From Branchiostoma floridae (taxonomy: Eukaryota; Chordata; Leptocardii; Amphioxiformes; Branchiostomatidae), in the NCBI RefSeq assembly GCF_000003815.2, contig NC_049980.1:16568021-16632020 (forward strand): a DNA stretch of 64,000 bases, read 5' to 3'. Position 1 is the first letter of the stretch, and each line of letters starts with the position of its first letter. Under the pieces are notes generated by a model that worked only from the letters and a program-made list of their open reading frames with translations, did no database searches and was not told the origin of the DNA. Shown piece after piece: positions 1-11,500 of this stretch. Position numbers and translations under genes: made by a program.

Positions 1-328
1 GACATGTTCGTAGAAAAAATCCTCTGTAGTTGTAAATATTACATTTGAGTTCACAATACTGTTATCCTAATATTAGTCCTACCCCTAGACAATGAATTTC
101 AGCCTCTTTCCTGCTACACAAAGAAGATACTGATAACACTAGTTAAGCCAAAGAATTTTGTACTATACATTTTGGACATTTTTTTCGTGCGCAAATTTTT
201 CACATGCACAAAGCCCAAAGCCAAAAACTGTTAACTACATGATTGACAAAAATACATGACTAGACACAAGCATATGTTCCTGCAAAATATTATTTGGTTT
301 CATAAATAAAGGTTTTGCAATATCTCAC

Positions 329-3300
329 CTGCCATGTAAAAGGACACTTGTGAGATTTTTACTTTGAACATGAAAATCTGTATGTGTATAACTATATATA
401 CTATGATCATGTAATCACTACCAAGAATTGTCTACAATTTAATCTTTGAAAATGCATGATTCATGTAACATGCTTTGCAGGCACAGCTAGGTATTACATA
501 AATAGAAACCCCCGATGATTGTTTGGGTGCGTCAAATCACAGCAGAACATTGAAATCTGTAATTTGCATGATGCATATACATTTACATGTAATCTCGAGG
601 ACAATACGTATGAGTTATATTTGTCAGACAATATCCAAAGGTATAGCAGAATGCTCTTATGAATTTATGTAGCAAGTACCTCTAGTACAGAATTTAGATT
701 TTTAACAGGATTTTGTCTACAATGTTGAAACTGAGACAAGTCACAACACTATTTATGACTGCATTGTTTCTATCTAATTATCTGATTTTTCAAACAGTTT
801 GATACTATATTGTATGGCCTCTCATCTCTATGATTTTGTAACTGCAGATGTCTTGCAAAAAACATTGATGTAAGATCTTTTGTCTACTTTACAACCATAT
901 GTGACCTGGAAGACTTTCAACCTTGAAAATCACAATCAGTACAAAAATTTGGTACATTTACAATCACTTGGCAAAATAGCAACTTGAACTTGCCCATCTA
1001 ATCTAATATTGCCCTGTGGCTGTTCTATAATTAACCACATTACTTCTGGGTTAGCCCCTTCACAAAGGTGCAGTTCACCCAATCTTGAAAATTGTGGACT
1101 AATCAAGCGAGAGGTTTTAAAAGGCTCTTTGCTGACTCATGCAGTGCACAGCCAATCCAAATTTGGCACATGAACAGGCCTACAAGTTACACCAGGGACA
1201 GAATGTTGACGTGCGTGGCAAATTGGCTTGAAGCTTGCTCACTTGACCCACTGAGTCGCTTACAAAACAAAATTACATGCTGCAAGAAAGATGCCACCTT
1301 TTTCAATTGAATTATAATAATCTTAGTCTCACTCTTGCTAAGTCTTCTTACCTGGATAATCTTCCGACAGATGTATGGTGTAAGTTTTCCTGAAAAGAAA
1401 CGTTTAGGACAATATAAGATATTTCTCAGATACTAGATACAATTTGTACATGAAACAAAAGGGTCTTTACCAACACCACTGGCCATTACTTCCTGTTCCC
1501 AGGCTCATTTTAATTACTAACAGACCTGCCATGCACAGGCTAAATACCTGGAAAGCAACAACTGGAACTACAGTGCTAAAAATAGCATGTCTGCCCAATA
1601 CCATGTTGTGAAGCTGTAGTACTTACCCTTCATTGTTGTTGGAGTAGTTGAAGGTGATCAAGTTTTCTCCCTGCTCAAAATCTGAAAGCAAAAGCATAAT
1701 TGTCCTCTTGAATAAAGGTAGGGAGGCCCACACCCAAATTTTATCACAATTACCATTTTTGAAAGGCTGGAATTTTTATTTGTGACATCTATTTGTCATT
1801 TTGTATAGATTTCCTTGTAGTACTAAGGCCCACTTTACATTACGCTTTTCGCGTTAGCGGTAAATTTCCCGTTATCGGGACGCCGCTATCGGCACCTCTT
1901 TAGACACACCGCCCGGAAATCTGACAGGACACCCGCGGCGCGCGGTGGAATGTAAAATCTTGGTGAAAGTCTACCCGTAAAGATCGTGGTTCTTTTTAGC
2001 TGCACGTTGTTATATTGAACAAACGTTAATTTTTTGTTTGCGTACCGCTACCAAGTGATTGAAAATTCAAATACGTGACTTGCATGAGAAATACAAGTCC
2101 CTGACTACGTTGTTGTTTCGTTGACACTTCCGGTAACTTCGACCACAAAATTTTCGATAAAAAAGCACTTAAAAACCCTTTCAAAGCGAACTGTTTGATA
2201 GAAGATCCCTTTCTTTCAGTGATGACCTGCTAAATTATGGCTACGTACTGAAATAACCGTGAATATACGCACAATTCCTGCAGGTATAATAACTACCTCG
2301 TACGTAAAAACTCAAGCTGCCAGCAGTTCATGTGGCGGGAATTTCCCCACCAATGTCATAGCAACGGCCACCACTGTCATAGCAACGGCCAATCGGAGAC
2401 GCGTAATGGGATTACTTCATACAAAATTTGCAGAGATAGCGGCTTCTGGTTTCGGTACAACGTAACGATGTATTGCAGGAGAAAATATTCGGAATCGAAC
2501 TTGTATATTTTTTTACAGGTCTTCCACGAAAATTGTGCAAAAGTAGGTCGTCCAAAAATGTGAGAATGAGACTATTTTTCGCTGACATCCCGCCTGCTTT
2601 GAAGGTTGACTGCAGACCCGATTGACGTAAGAGCCTGCGTAGGTGGCCATTACGGAAAAGGCAGGCCGTGAAAACTATTTTTTCTGCGTAGTTCGGGTTG
2701 ATTTTTGGGTTGACATTCATTCTACTAGTATATAAAAAAGTAACTATCGGGAGACTGTTTTCTTATCACTGTATTCTTACCCAGCGTTATGAACATGATC
2801 GCTGCTGGCAATTTTCCTCCAATGTTTTGCAAATCTGAGTTTCTGTACCCACCATTTTTTCGCGCCATATGCTAATAAGCGCGCGCTTTATGCTAAACGT
2901 CTAAACCCTGACTCCCGCTAACGCGAGCCCGACGTGTTTGCTTTATACGCAGTTTGGCGTTGACGGGGACTCCCGCTGAGCCTACGGCCGTACGCTTCGG
3001 AGTGGACGGGAGAAAATTTGACGATAGCGGGACTACGTTAACGGGAACTCTCTTTACACGGGGCTCCCGCTAACGCAGTCCCGCTAACGCCAGTCCCGCT
3101 AACGCGAAAAGCGTAATGTAAAGTGGGCCTAAGTAAGTTTAGTATGTCCTGAAAATTTCACCCTTCTACGATATCGGGAAGGTCAAAAACTTTGTCATCA
3201 AACATGCTTCTGAGAGCATTTTTGCCCCATAGTTAAGCATTGAATTAACAGTGTCAGTGACCTAAAAATGTGATTTTTTTATTTTAAGTCGTAGAAAGAT

Positions 3301-6300
3301 GCGATTTGCACCATTTGATAAGGCTTTGGACCAAACACCATAATCAATAAGAAAAATGTCAATTTTAGACTGATTTATGCAAATTTTATGCAAATTAGGT
3401 TCACAGTATAGTTAATGATGTAGCATATCTAAGTCATATTATTAAAGTAATTAAGGCTTCCAGCGCACTTGATCAATTATGAATCCTATGTACCCACCAC
3501 ATACAATAATCTTATACATTATGAAGCTTCTGTGAAACCCCTAAAGCGCAGTATGTGCAGTTAAAAATGCTTATTTGTATTATGGCGCCCCCCTCCCCCC
3601 TACATGCTTAACACAGACCACTTAAGATATGGGAATATTTTCAGTTGTCAACATACTACAAAGACGAAACTTCATACCATAACAAAAAAGAACAAGTTTG
3701 TATAAGCTGTCAACTCTATTTATTCCTACCTTCAACTGTATGCATTTCATGACCTTCATAAATCATTACATATGCATATTGTACATGGTGCCCCCCTCCC
3801 CCTTGGCATAGGAAAACAACATCTTAGCCCTGACATTCACAGTTTGAAGGGTGGCTGGGATCAGAATGGTGGAGAAAAGTACAAAACCACAAGTTGAACA
3901 AGTACAGCATAATTAACTATGCATTTTATGACCTTAATAAATCATTATATATGCATATTGTGCATGATGCCCCCCTCCCCCTTTACATGTAGGAAACAAC
4001 ATCTCAGCCCTGACATTCACAGTTTGAAGGGTGGCTGGGATCAGAATGGTGGAGAACAGTACAAAATCACAAGTTAAACAAGTACAGCATAATTAACTAA
4101 TGCATTTCAGGACCTTAATAAGTCATTACATATGCATATTTTACATGGTGCCCCCTCTCTCTTGACATAGGAAAACAACATCTCAGCCCTGACATTCACA
4201 ATTAAAACTGTGGCTGGGATCAGAATAGTAGNNNNNNNNNNNNNNNNNNNNNNNNNNNNNNNNNNNNNNNNNNNNNNNNNNNNNNNNNNNNNNNNNNNNN
4301 NNNNNNNNNNNNNNNNNNNNNNNNNNNNNNNAGTACAGCATAATCAACTATGCATTTTATAACCCTATATGCAATAAATGAAATGAAAAGCTGACAGTGG
4401 AATGTCAGCCTCAGCATCGTTTCTCCTAACGGCCGTGAGAAGAATGCCATCTTCATTATATGCTACAGAAGCAAGAGGTAAGTAGTCCTCAACATCATCA
4501 TGTTTTTTTATGTTTTCTTTTACATTTTGTTTGCTGTCACTGTCAGAGAATAAATCCTGCCAGAGTCAATGGTGTTCATCCCCAATCGGGGTAGTTCAGC
4601 CCAAAGCTGAAATTCCAGTTCCAGGCCTTTCATTTCTGATACTTTGCAATGGTTTGTGACGAGTTCGCTTTATTATATTGTCTAAACAAGCTGTCTTTTC
4701 TTCCATCTTCCGTCACAATCACATGCTTGTCTTTTCTTCTTTCTTTCATGATTCCTCTTCCTTGTAGCTTTGTCTTAGTTGTCCTTCTTTCAAAGGTTCT
4801 TCACAGTGTTTTCATTCCTCTGTCCTTTCCTGGCAGTACACATAGTTTTTAGCACAGAGTTTTTCTTGTCGTGCCAGCCAGGTGGCTGGATTATCATGCT
4901 TTCACCTTACCATATTGTTTCGTCATGTATTGTAGTTCTTCACTGATTTGCTGTACAGTACTCAGTGCGACCACCAATTTGCATTTTGAACCAAAACTTT
5001 TGCAGTGCAGAAAATTGTGTCCAATCCTCCAAACTCATGTAGCCAACAGAGCAAGATGCTGTGTCTGTCATGAAGTTGTTTTGTTTGAAATGATTCAATG
5101 TTTCTTGTATGAATGACTTCTCCTTTATCTTTGAACTTGACACTGGAATATTGTAGCTCTAAAAGGTCAGCTTAGCTGTTGTCGTTTGGGTAGATTCCAG
5201 CAATATATACCTGTAAGTGTAACATTAAAACAAAATCTTTACCTTCCAAACATAGTCATATCTTATTCCAGCATGACTAAAAGTACTAAAATTAAAATTA
5301 TTAAAATACAATGAAAGCATAAATTTCAAGTCAAAATTGTTTCAAATTCTATTTTGATGGGTAATGGATCCCGTCTCATCTTGGTTCACAAAACTTTATT
5401 AGAGTCTACCTCATACGTTGAATCACATACACCATGCTACGAAGCCCCCCTCCCCTTCAACCATGCTTGTCAACATAGGCACATTGCGTGAAAAATTCAA
5501 GTATATCGATGTCAAATATCATAAGATAAATCTGAACCCCACATCCTTCCTAAAATTCATATTTTGCTACCAAGACTGCGTTAAAAAAACGATAGTTACC
5601 GAAAATTTCCGCGTTGAATCACCGTCCGTGAGGGGGGAGGGTCGGCCGGGAGCCGTGAATTGGGTCACCGAAGAATTTTCCGCGGCCTTTCGGACGGCAG
5701 CTCGCAAACATTTTTCAACGGAAATACATGAAACTCCGTCAGTATGTCCCCTGATATGTTATCTGTCGACTGTAAAATCATATTTTCCGAAAATTAAGAG
5801 ATGTCAAAAATACAGCGAAAATACGTCGATGTATTCTCATCCACTTCGCTTTGGGCATGGAACTTCCGCGGCTGTTCAGTGATGAAGGGATATGACGTAA
5901 TCCTGACTGTTGGCTTTACAAAGATCACTTCTGATTGGCTGTATTTGTATTTACCGCGAGGCGCCGACGAATCAAAGAAAGAGTTACATTTTCGCCTGGT
6001 GCGCGGGTTGAACCCGGAAGTGCAGGACGCAGCGATGAAAACTGGGTCACGGGCGGGCGGCGCGTAAACCATGGGCGCGCGGACACTTTTTATCGATTTT
6101 TAAACTGAGATATCATTAGTTTGCGTTGCCGGAGAAATGTGAAAATAAGTGTGCTAGATAAACTTTTGACGCTTATTCAGAAAATGCTATCGAAATTGCC
6201 GTGAGGGACGCCAATAAAGAGATATTTGTTTCTAAACATGCCACATCTGTTACCGAGAGTAGTGTGGGCCTCCCTAATAAAGGTTACATCACAACATCTG

Positions 6301-7938
6301 GCAAGGTAAGGTAAGGCTTGGCATTGAAAACAGATATAATCTATCTATCTATAACGTACCGGGTATATGAAGACTCAAATAGATAGATGTCACAAAGGAG
6401 GTTACTGTAAATGCAGAAATGTTCGCGGTGGATTAATGTTCGCGTTTTTCGCGGTGGCCACTTAACCGCGAATTTAAAACCACCGTGAACATTTTTTCAT
6501 GGTAGTAAGAGATTTCAGTGCATCCTGCTACCGCGAAATTAAAACAACCGCGAAAAGTTCTTTTTCCCGCTACCGCGAAATTAAACCCCCTCGAAATTAA
6601 ATGCTACGGCCGCGTGGCGCGTTGGTACACCCGATCCCTCGATCTCGGAAGTTAAGCAACGCGCGGTCCGGATAGTGCTTGGATGGGGGACCAACCAAGG
6701 ACGTCCGGATTGCTGTAGCCTCACGAAGTTTTCCACGAAATCGTCTTCCGGGAGGGACGTAAAACGGGGGTCCCGTGCTCGAGGAGGTACCTCGACCACG
6801 TTAAACAGCCTCATTACTCATACTTGGGGTACCTACTGGCTGGCAAAATACACCAGATGATTATTATTATTTACAGTATCCTCCTTGATGTCACCCTATC
6901 ATAGTATCATAAGTTGAAGTTTATACAGCCAGACACAGCTAACTGTTGACAATTTGCGCATACACCAATTTACACCTCTCTTCTATCATTAGCTATAACA
7001 CCTGTAGAAACAGAGATTTACACTACTCAGCTAAGGCCGCTTTAGACAGACAAGGAAAAACTTCGCACGACTGTTTTGATCCTATGAATACCATTCCCAG
7101 AGACGTCGTCAACAACAACAGTCGCAGGACTATCTAAAGGGGGCCTGAGACTGAACTAACTGTCCTCTATTCTGTTTCTAATGGTTTACAGATGTGGTGT
7201 GGCTATCATGGCTATAACCACATGTGGGCAAGTTCCTGTTGTCCTTTAACTAATAAAACACATTACCACACCAGGCAAATCATGCCAGGTGACACAAGGA
7301 TGGGAAAAAAATTATGGACGAAGCAACCTAAAATCTGTCACATCTCATGTCATCTGCTTAGACATAGGTTGTTTGCAAATCTATGATTTAAAAGTGTGTA
7401 TCGTCCGATTTGATGACTGTTAGTTTTGCTGTAGTGCAAGAAATTATGATCCGATGAGCTATGACGACACAACTTGCAACATGGCCTTGCTAGCTAAACT
7501 ACATAAGTGTCCAGTACGCGTCCAGTACGACTCTAATACATCTAATACCATATGTTGCAAGGAAAAATATCTCTATTTGGATCGGTTGCAAAATAATTCT
7601 CATCAGTTTTGTAAATATATTTCCCACGGGTTTACAGTAAGTTAACGTCACATTTTGTACAAGCAGCCTGTAGCTAGCAAATTGTTACCCTAACTTAGTC
7701 TTGATACAGTCGTTAGAGTAGTTGAAGATTTAATACTCTGTGTAAATATCATGCCTGATTATGATATGTAGGAATCAAAAAGGTCGTGGTCCTAGACCTA
7801 CCCCCCCCCCCCCCGCTCCTTTCAAAACGTAACAAAAAGCACCTTTAGTTTACCTGAAAAAGGGCATGTTGGGTCGTCTTTGCATGCACCTATAACACAG
7901 CGGATGTCGGCCCGCAGCATCTGGTACCTCCTCGACAT
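329..7938 (-). CDS. Unidentified protein, 5' exons only; possible RWD/E2-like fold
   Basis: Four short exons on the minus strand join in one open frame: 7854-7938 (ATG at 7938, begins MSRRYQMLRADIR), 1627-1681, 1352-1389 and 329-377. All have AG/GT borders. Phases run 1, 2, 1, 2 and agree at each join, which is unlikely by chance. The last exon leaves an open phase-2 codon, so the gene continues to the left, probably out of the window. The joined peptide is about 76 residues. I do not recognise it with confidence. The stretch ending HLSEDYP, followed by a segment with NLTSVLLHG, is reminiscent of the YP-containing strand-turn of RWD or E2-like folds (for example the N-terminal part of UBE2Q proteins), but this is weak. 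Intron 1 (1682-7853) is swollen by transposons. The gene is divergent from the MEI1-like gene, with 595 bp between start codons, so the two may share a promoter. Confidence 0.55.
378..1351 (-). other. Intron 3 of the unidentified minus-strand gene
   Basis: AT-rich sequence between the exons at 1352-1389 and 329-377. I see no further exon, repeat or RNA gene in it. A 72-codon plus-strand reading frame (1092-1310) has no recognisable feature. Confidence 0.4.
1827..3129. mobile_element. PIF/Harbinger-type MITE, 1.3 kb, TAA target duplication
   Basis: Long, near-perfect terminal inverted repeats: the left end begins GGCCCACTTTACATTACGCT at 1827 and matches the right end complement for about 34 bp with no mismatch. 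TAA is present on both sides (1824-1826 and 3130-3132), the duplication expected for PIF/Harbinger insertions. The terminal motif CCCGCTAACGC is repeated several times inside the right end (2913-3106), partly inverted relative to the left end. No transposase is visible; a 102-codon minus-strand frame (2412-2720) is unremarkable. It is nested inside the 4.56-kb element and so is younger than it. Confidence 0.8.
3585..4370. repeat. Tandem array, about 180-bp unit, partly in a gap
   Basis: About three good units plus a diverged first one. Each unit holds a C-rich run (CCCCCCTCCCCC), then TAGCCCTGACATTCACAG or similar, GGGTGGCTGGGATCAGAAT, AAGTACAGCATAAT, and a tail with TCATTACATATGCATATT. The C-rich marks fall near 3588, 3791, 3970 and 4150, so spacing is roughly 180-200 bp. 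A 100-bp run of N (4232-4331) interrupts the last unit and probably marks collapsed copies. Confidence 0.8.
6394..6886. mobile_element. hAT-like non-autonomous element, 8-bp target duplication, carrying a SINE
   Basis: An exact 8-bp direct repeat GATGTCAC (6386-6393 and 6887-6894) flanks the element. Its ends are inverted copies of AAGGAGGTTACTGTAAAT (right end with one mismatch). The left half (6415-6600) is full of short inverted and direct copies of CCGCGAAATTAAAAC-like words. The right half is occupied by a 5S-headed SINE (6603-6872). An 8-bp duplication suggests the hAT superfamily; no transposase is present. Confidence 0.7.
6603..6872 (+). mobile_element. 5S-rRNA-derived SINE (SINE3 type)
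   Basis: The first 119 nt (6603-6721) are a clear 5S rRNA relative: GCTACGGCC at the start, GATCTCGGAAGTTAAGCA (box A region), TAGTGCTTGGATGGGGGACC (intermediate element and box C) and GCTGTAGCCT at the end. This head is followed by a body (6722-6858) and an ATT-rich tail (6859-6872). The body segment 6752-6804 is shared with the tRNA-headed SINE near 59.4 kb. Such 5S-headed SINEs are known from amphioxus and other chordates. It is transposon-derived and not a functional 5S gene. Confidence 0.85.
6895..7853. other. Intronic sequence, no gene seen
   Basis: Remainder of intron 1 of the minus-strand gene. Apart from a homopolymer of C at 7800-7814 I see no repeat, exon or RNA gene. Confidence 0.4.
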
Positions 7939-8533
7939 TTTGTTTCCTCGATACCCTCTCAGATTGTTCGTTTATGCAGGGGAAATCATAGTCAGATCTT
8001 CTCAATGTTTTCCTCTTCGCGGAAACACTGGACTGTCATTTCCGGCATAACAGCACATAAACGCACAAAACGTGATAGAAAAGTACCGAAATTGACCTAA
8101 CACCGACATTATCAGCAATAATATTGCAATTATCTGGTAATTTAGATGTAAGTGATTTTATTAATTAACATAATTTAATTTTTATAGTATCGTTTGATAG
8201 AAATATTGGAAAGTCTAGGTTACGTTTAAATGCGGTTGTCAGATGCTAACGACGTCATCTAGTTCAAAGGTCAGCAAAAAAACCGCGAAATTTTAAGTTT
8301 CACTGTCGTACAAAATATGTCACTGATTATCCTGAATGTTTAGCGAAACTTTCCGGAAATTCTACAACATTATCATTTCTGTATTTCTGCAAAGTTGATG
8401 ATTCAGAAACGACCTTGAGAGGTCACAAAGATGGCGCCGGAGGTCGATGGTGCAGGTCTCTTCTTGCGTTGCCTAAAAGTTGTAATGTAACGACTAACGT
8501 TAGCTTTCTTTGTTGCTTCACGTCAGTGTAGAA
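7939..8533. promoter_or_regulatory. Probable bidirectional promoter region
   Basis: This 595-bp interval separates two divergent start codons (7938 minus, 8534 plus). AAGATGGCGCC at 8428-8438 matches the YY1-type initiator motif often found at animal transcription starts. If transcription begins at or before that motif, the MEI1-like mRNA carries a 19-codon upstream reading frame, ATG 8431 to TAA 8490. No TATA box is obvious. Promoter activity is inferred from position and the motif only. Confidence 0.5.
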
Positions 8534-11500
8534 ATGGACGGGCGATATGGAGCACTTTTTACGGATTTCCATGCGGAACATGACCCAGTTTGGCAGGTTC
8601 AGACCGGAGTCAGCACGACAGTGTGTCTGGTGTGCATTTTGGAGACCCTGGAGGATCCTCAGGCACTCGTCATCAAAAAGTGTGCATTTCTCTCGCAAAT
8701 TACGAACCTGCTGAAGACTCAATACAAAGAATCACTGGCGGAAATGCTGTTCATGGATGACAAACTCGCCATATCACTGATGACTACTGTTTTACAACTT
8801 CTGCCCTCGGATAACGAGAACTTGGCAGTGACGGTGGTCGACACGGCAGCCCAGTTGTGCTGTCTGTTGAAATCCGAGGAGCTAGCCTACTTCGTTCTGG
8901 AGCAGGTTTCCACACAAATCCTCCAACTTGCCAGTTTTCAGAGCAGTTTACCCGGACTTGTCTTGTTAGGGAGGCTTCTGAACGGAATTCCTACCCTGGC
9001 ACAGAAGATGGGACACGACATGACGTTGGTAGACTATCTGGTCAGCGGTTTGGACTATCCTGACAGGAACGTCAAGTCGGCCATATTGTTCGTCCTGGCG
9101 AAGCTTTGCACGTCCGTGGATGACGTGAACCATCCTGACTGGGTAGCATCCATGAGGCAGATTTCTCTCAGCCTGTTGCCTATTCTGGTGAAAGAAGAGG
9201 CTACAGATGTGCTGACCAACGGTATGGGACTCTTGTTGACCCTCCTTGACCACCCAGACAACGCCAGAGTTTTGGTACAGGAAGTAGCAGTGCCACCTGA
9301 ACAGGATGTCCGAGGAAGAGCTACACTGTGTTCCTCCTTGAGGAAGATGGTAATGGCTCCAGACACAAACATCCAGGTAACATAAGGGTAATGTTCAATG
9401 CTTGACCTTAAGCTACAGTGTTACAATGTCTCTGGAAGATTAACAATTCTGAAAGGTATTGCAACATAAAAAACATTGGATTTTAGATAAGACTTCTTCA
9501 TACCTCATGATTAGTGTCTGCATGTAAAAAGAGACATTAGGTCTGACACCATCATGCCTAACAGGAAGAATACACCATTAGCAAAGTAGTCAACCTTGAC
9601 TTTCTGGATATTATGTTAGATTTTCCTTATGTCTTAAAAAGAAATAGAATATTGATATTCATTCAATTCTAATGAAGAATTTGTTTGTCTTTAACATTTG
9701 AGATTGCTGGTGTGAGAGCAGTGTCAACCATCCTCCAGCACATTTTGGATGACAACCTGGAACCAGACTATGCCAACCTCCTTCTGAATGGGGACATTGC
9801 TGAATTCCTGTTTGAAGCATTAGCAACCACAAGTGAACAGTTGCTGAGCTCCATATTCCAGAGCCTTCTGATGTTTGCAGACTTTGATGCCTTCTTCAAG
9901 AAGGGCCACACCCTGTACGGGATAGATGCTGTGGTGAGAGGTGTCCAGCAATCCCTGAAGTCTGCCACCACTGATGTACAATGCTGCGGTTTCCAACTTC
10001 TGACAAAAATCCTGTCCAACCAGTCGTCCAACACCAGCCTTCTGAGTAACTCGGCAGGATACCAACAGTTTGTGCAGCTGTTTGTCTCAGGCCTGCAGAC
10101 CTGCAATGCTGACTTAGTGGTTGATGTGCTCCCTACTGTGTCGGCATTTCTGAGGAGAGATCACCAGCCATCGCCTGTGCCATATGCAGACCTCCAGAAA
10201 GTGTTAGCCTTAGTGGTCACTAATATCAAAGGGTGGCCAATGATGCAAGATTCTCCAGTGTGTGATATATTGGTGAAGTCACAGACACAGTCCCATATGG
10301 TCGGAAACAGCCACATGTCAAAAGTGCAAAAGCTTCTGCAAGAAGGACTTGAAGTATTTCACAGTGCCTGCAATCTTGCGGCAGCATGCAAGGAAGACCC
10401 GCTGGCTGATGAGTCAATATTTGCTCCTCCAGAGTCCCAATCTTCTGATGGTAGTGGCAGATCTTCCAGCACCAAGGTTGAAAGTTTCCTACAGTTCCTC
10501 TTCCAACAAACAGATGAAGTTTTCCTCCCACTAGTCATGCAAAACCTTCAGTACATTACAGATAGACAGGTCTTTGTACACATTTTCTCCATCCTGAATC
10601 TGCAATATCAGCTGATACCTGATGCAATGAGTGCTCTGTCTTTCAAGCTTGTATCTTCATGTTTCCTAAGGCTGTCATTGGAAGTGAAGGCAAAGTTTTG
10701 CACAGGAGACTGTGGTGACAAGCTGCAACAAGCTGTAAATATCTTCATCAGAAAATTGCTGTTGGGACTTTTGGTAATAAAAACAGAGAAAGAAATTGCA
10801 TGTCCTGTTGTGGAAGAAGAGAATTTCCTGGCCAAAGAGCTTTTGCCCATACTTGCCCACATCAATGGTGAGCCACAGTCCCTGTTGACACTGTTAATGG
10901 AGAAGTCAGATCTGGAGAACACAGATAGGGAGTGTCTGGTCCATAAAGTACACAAAGCTTGTATGGCTATACTGTATTACTCATATCTGTACAATGACAG
11001 GCTGGTTGATGAGCTGTCTCTTCACAAAGCTCTGTTAGTATGCTTAGACCAGGAACCATTGACATTGTTTCCTCTTTACACAATGAAACATTTCATCTTT
11101 CTCTTGGCAATATCTGCTCCATTGTCTGACACAAGTTACTTGGACACATGGTCATCACCCTTGACACAGTTTTTGGCTGGAGTCAAAGAACCACAGATGC
11201 TGTACACTCACCACCAGCATCTGTTGGAATGGTGCTTCAGGAGTCCAGAACTGGCAAATGTGATGGGTGCTGTGTTCTTGGAATCATGGCTTTGGAACAA
11301 AAGGTGTGCAGACAAAACAATGTGCAAGACTGGCATATATCAAACACAGGAAACAGAGAATGAGTTTCTCAGTAAGCTGTTGATGAACAACTCTACTGCA
11401 AGCTCATGTCTTATAAACCTTATCGGACGGGGAGGAGGGGAGGTGGTGACACAAGCTCTGGATATCTTGCAATCCATCGTCTTCAATGCACCTGCGGAAA

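Larger units (their letters stand above)
1720..6275. mobile_element. 4.56-kb inverted-repeat DNA transposon, 9-bp target duplication
   Basis: The ends are exact 14-bp inverted repeats: AGGGAGGCCCACAC at 1720-1733 and its complement at 6262-6275. They are flanked by an exact 9-bp direct repeat AATAAAGGT at 1711-1719 and 6276-6284. A 9-bp duplication is typical of Mutator-like elements, but no transposase was recognised, so the superfamily is open and the element is probably non-autonomous. It contains a Harbinger-type MITE (1827-3129), a tandem array with a sequencing gap (3585-4370) and a GC-rich right part (5400-6080) with open frames of up to 154 codons that show no known motif. It lies in intron 1 of the minus-strand gene, with its left end only 38 bp from exon 2. 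Confidence 0.75.

Noticed and set aside
6603-6721. Functional 5S rRNA gene.
   Set aside because: Several changes from conserved 5S positions, a SINE body and tail attached, and a position inside a transposon.
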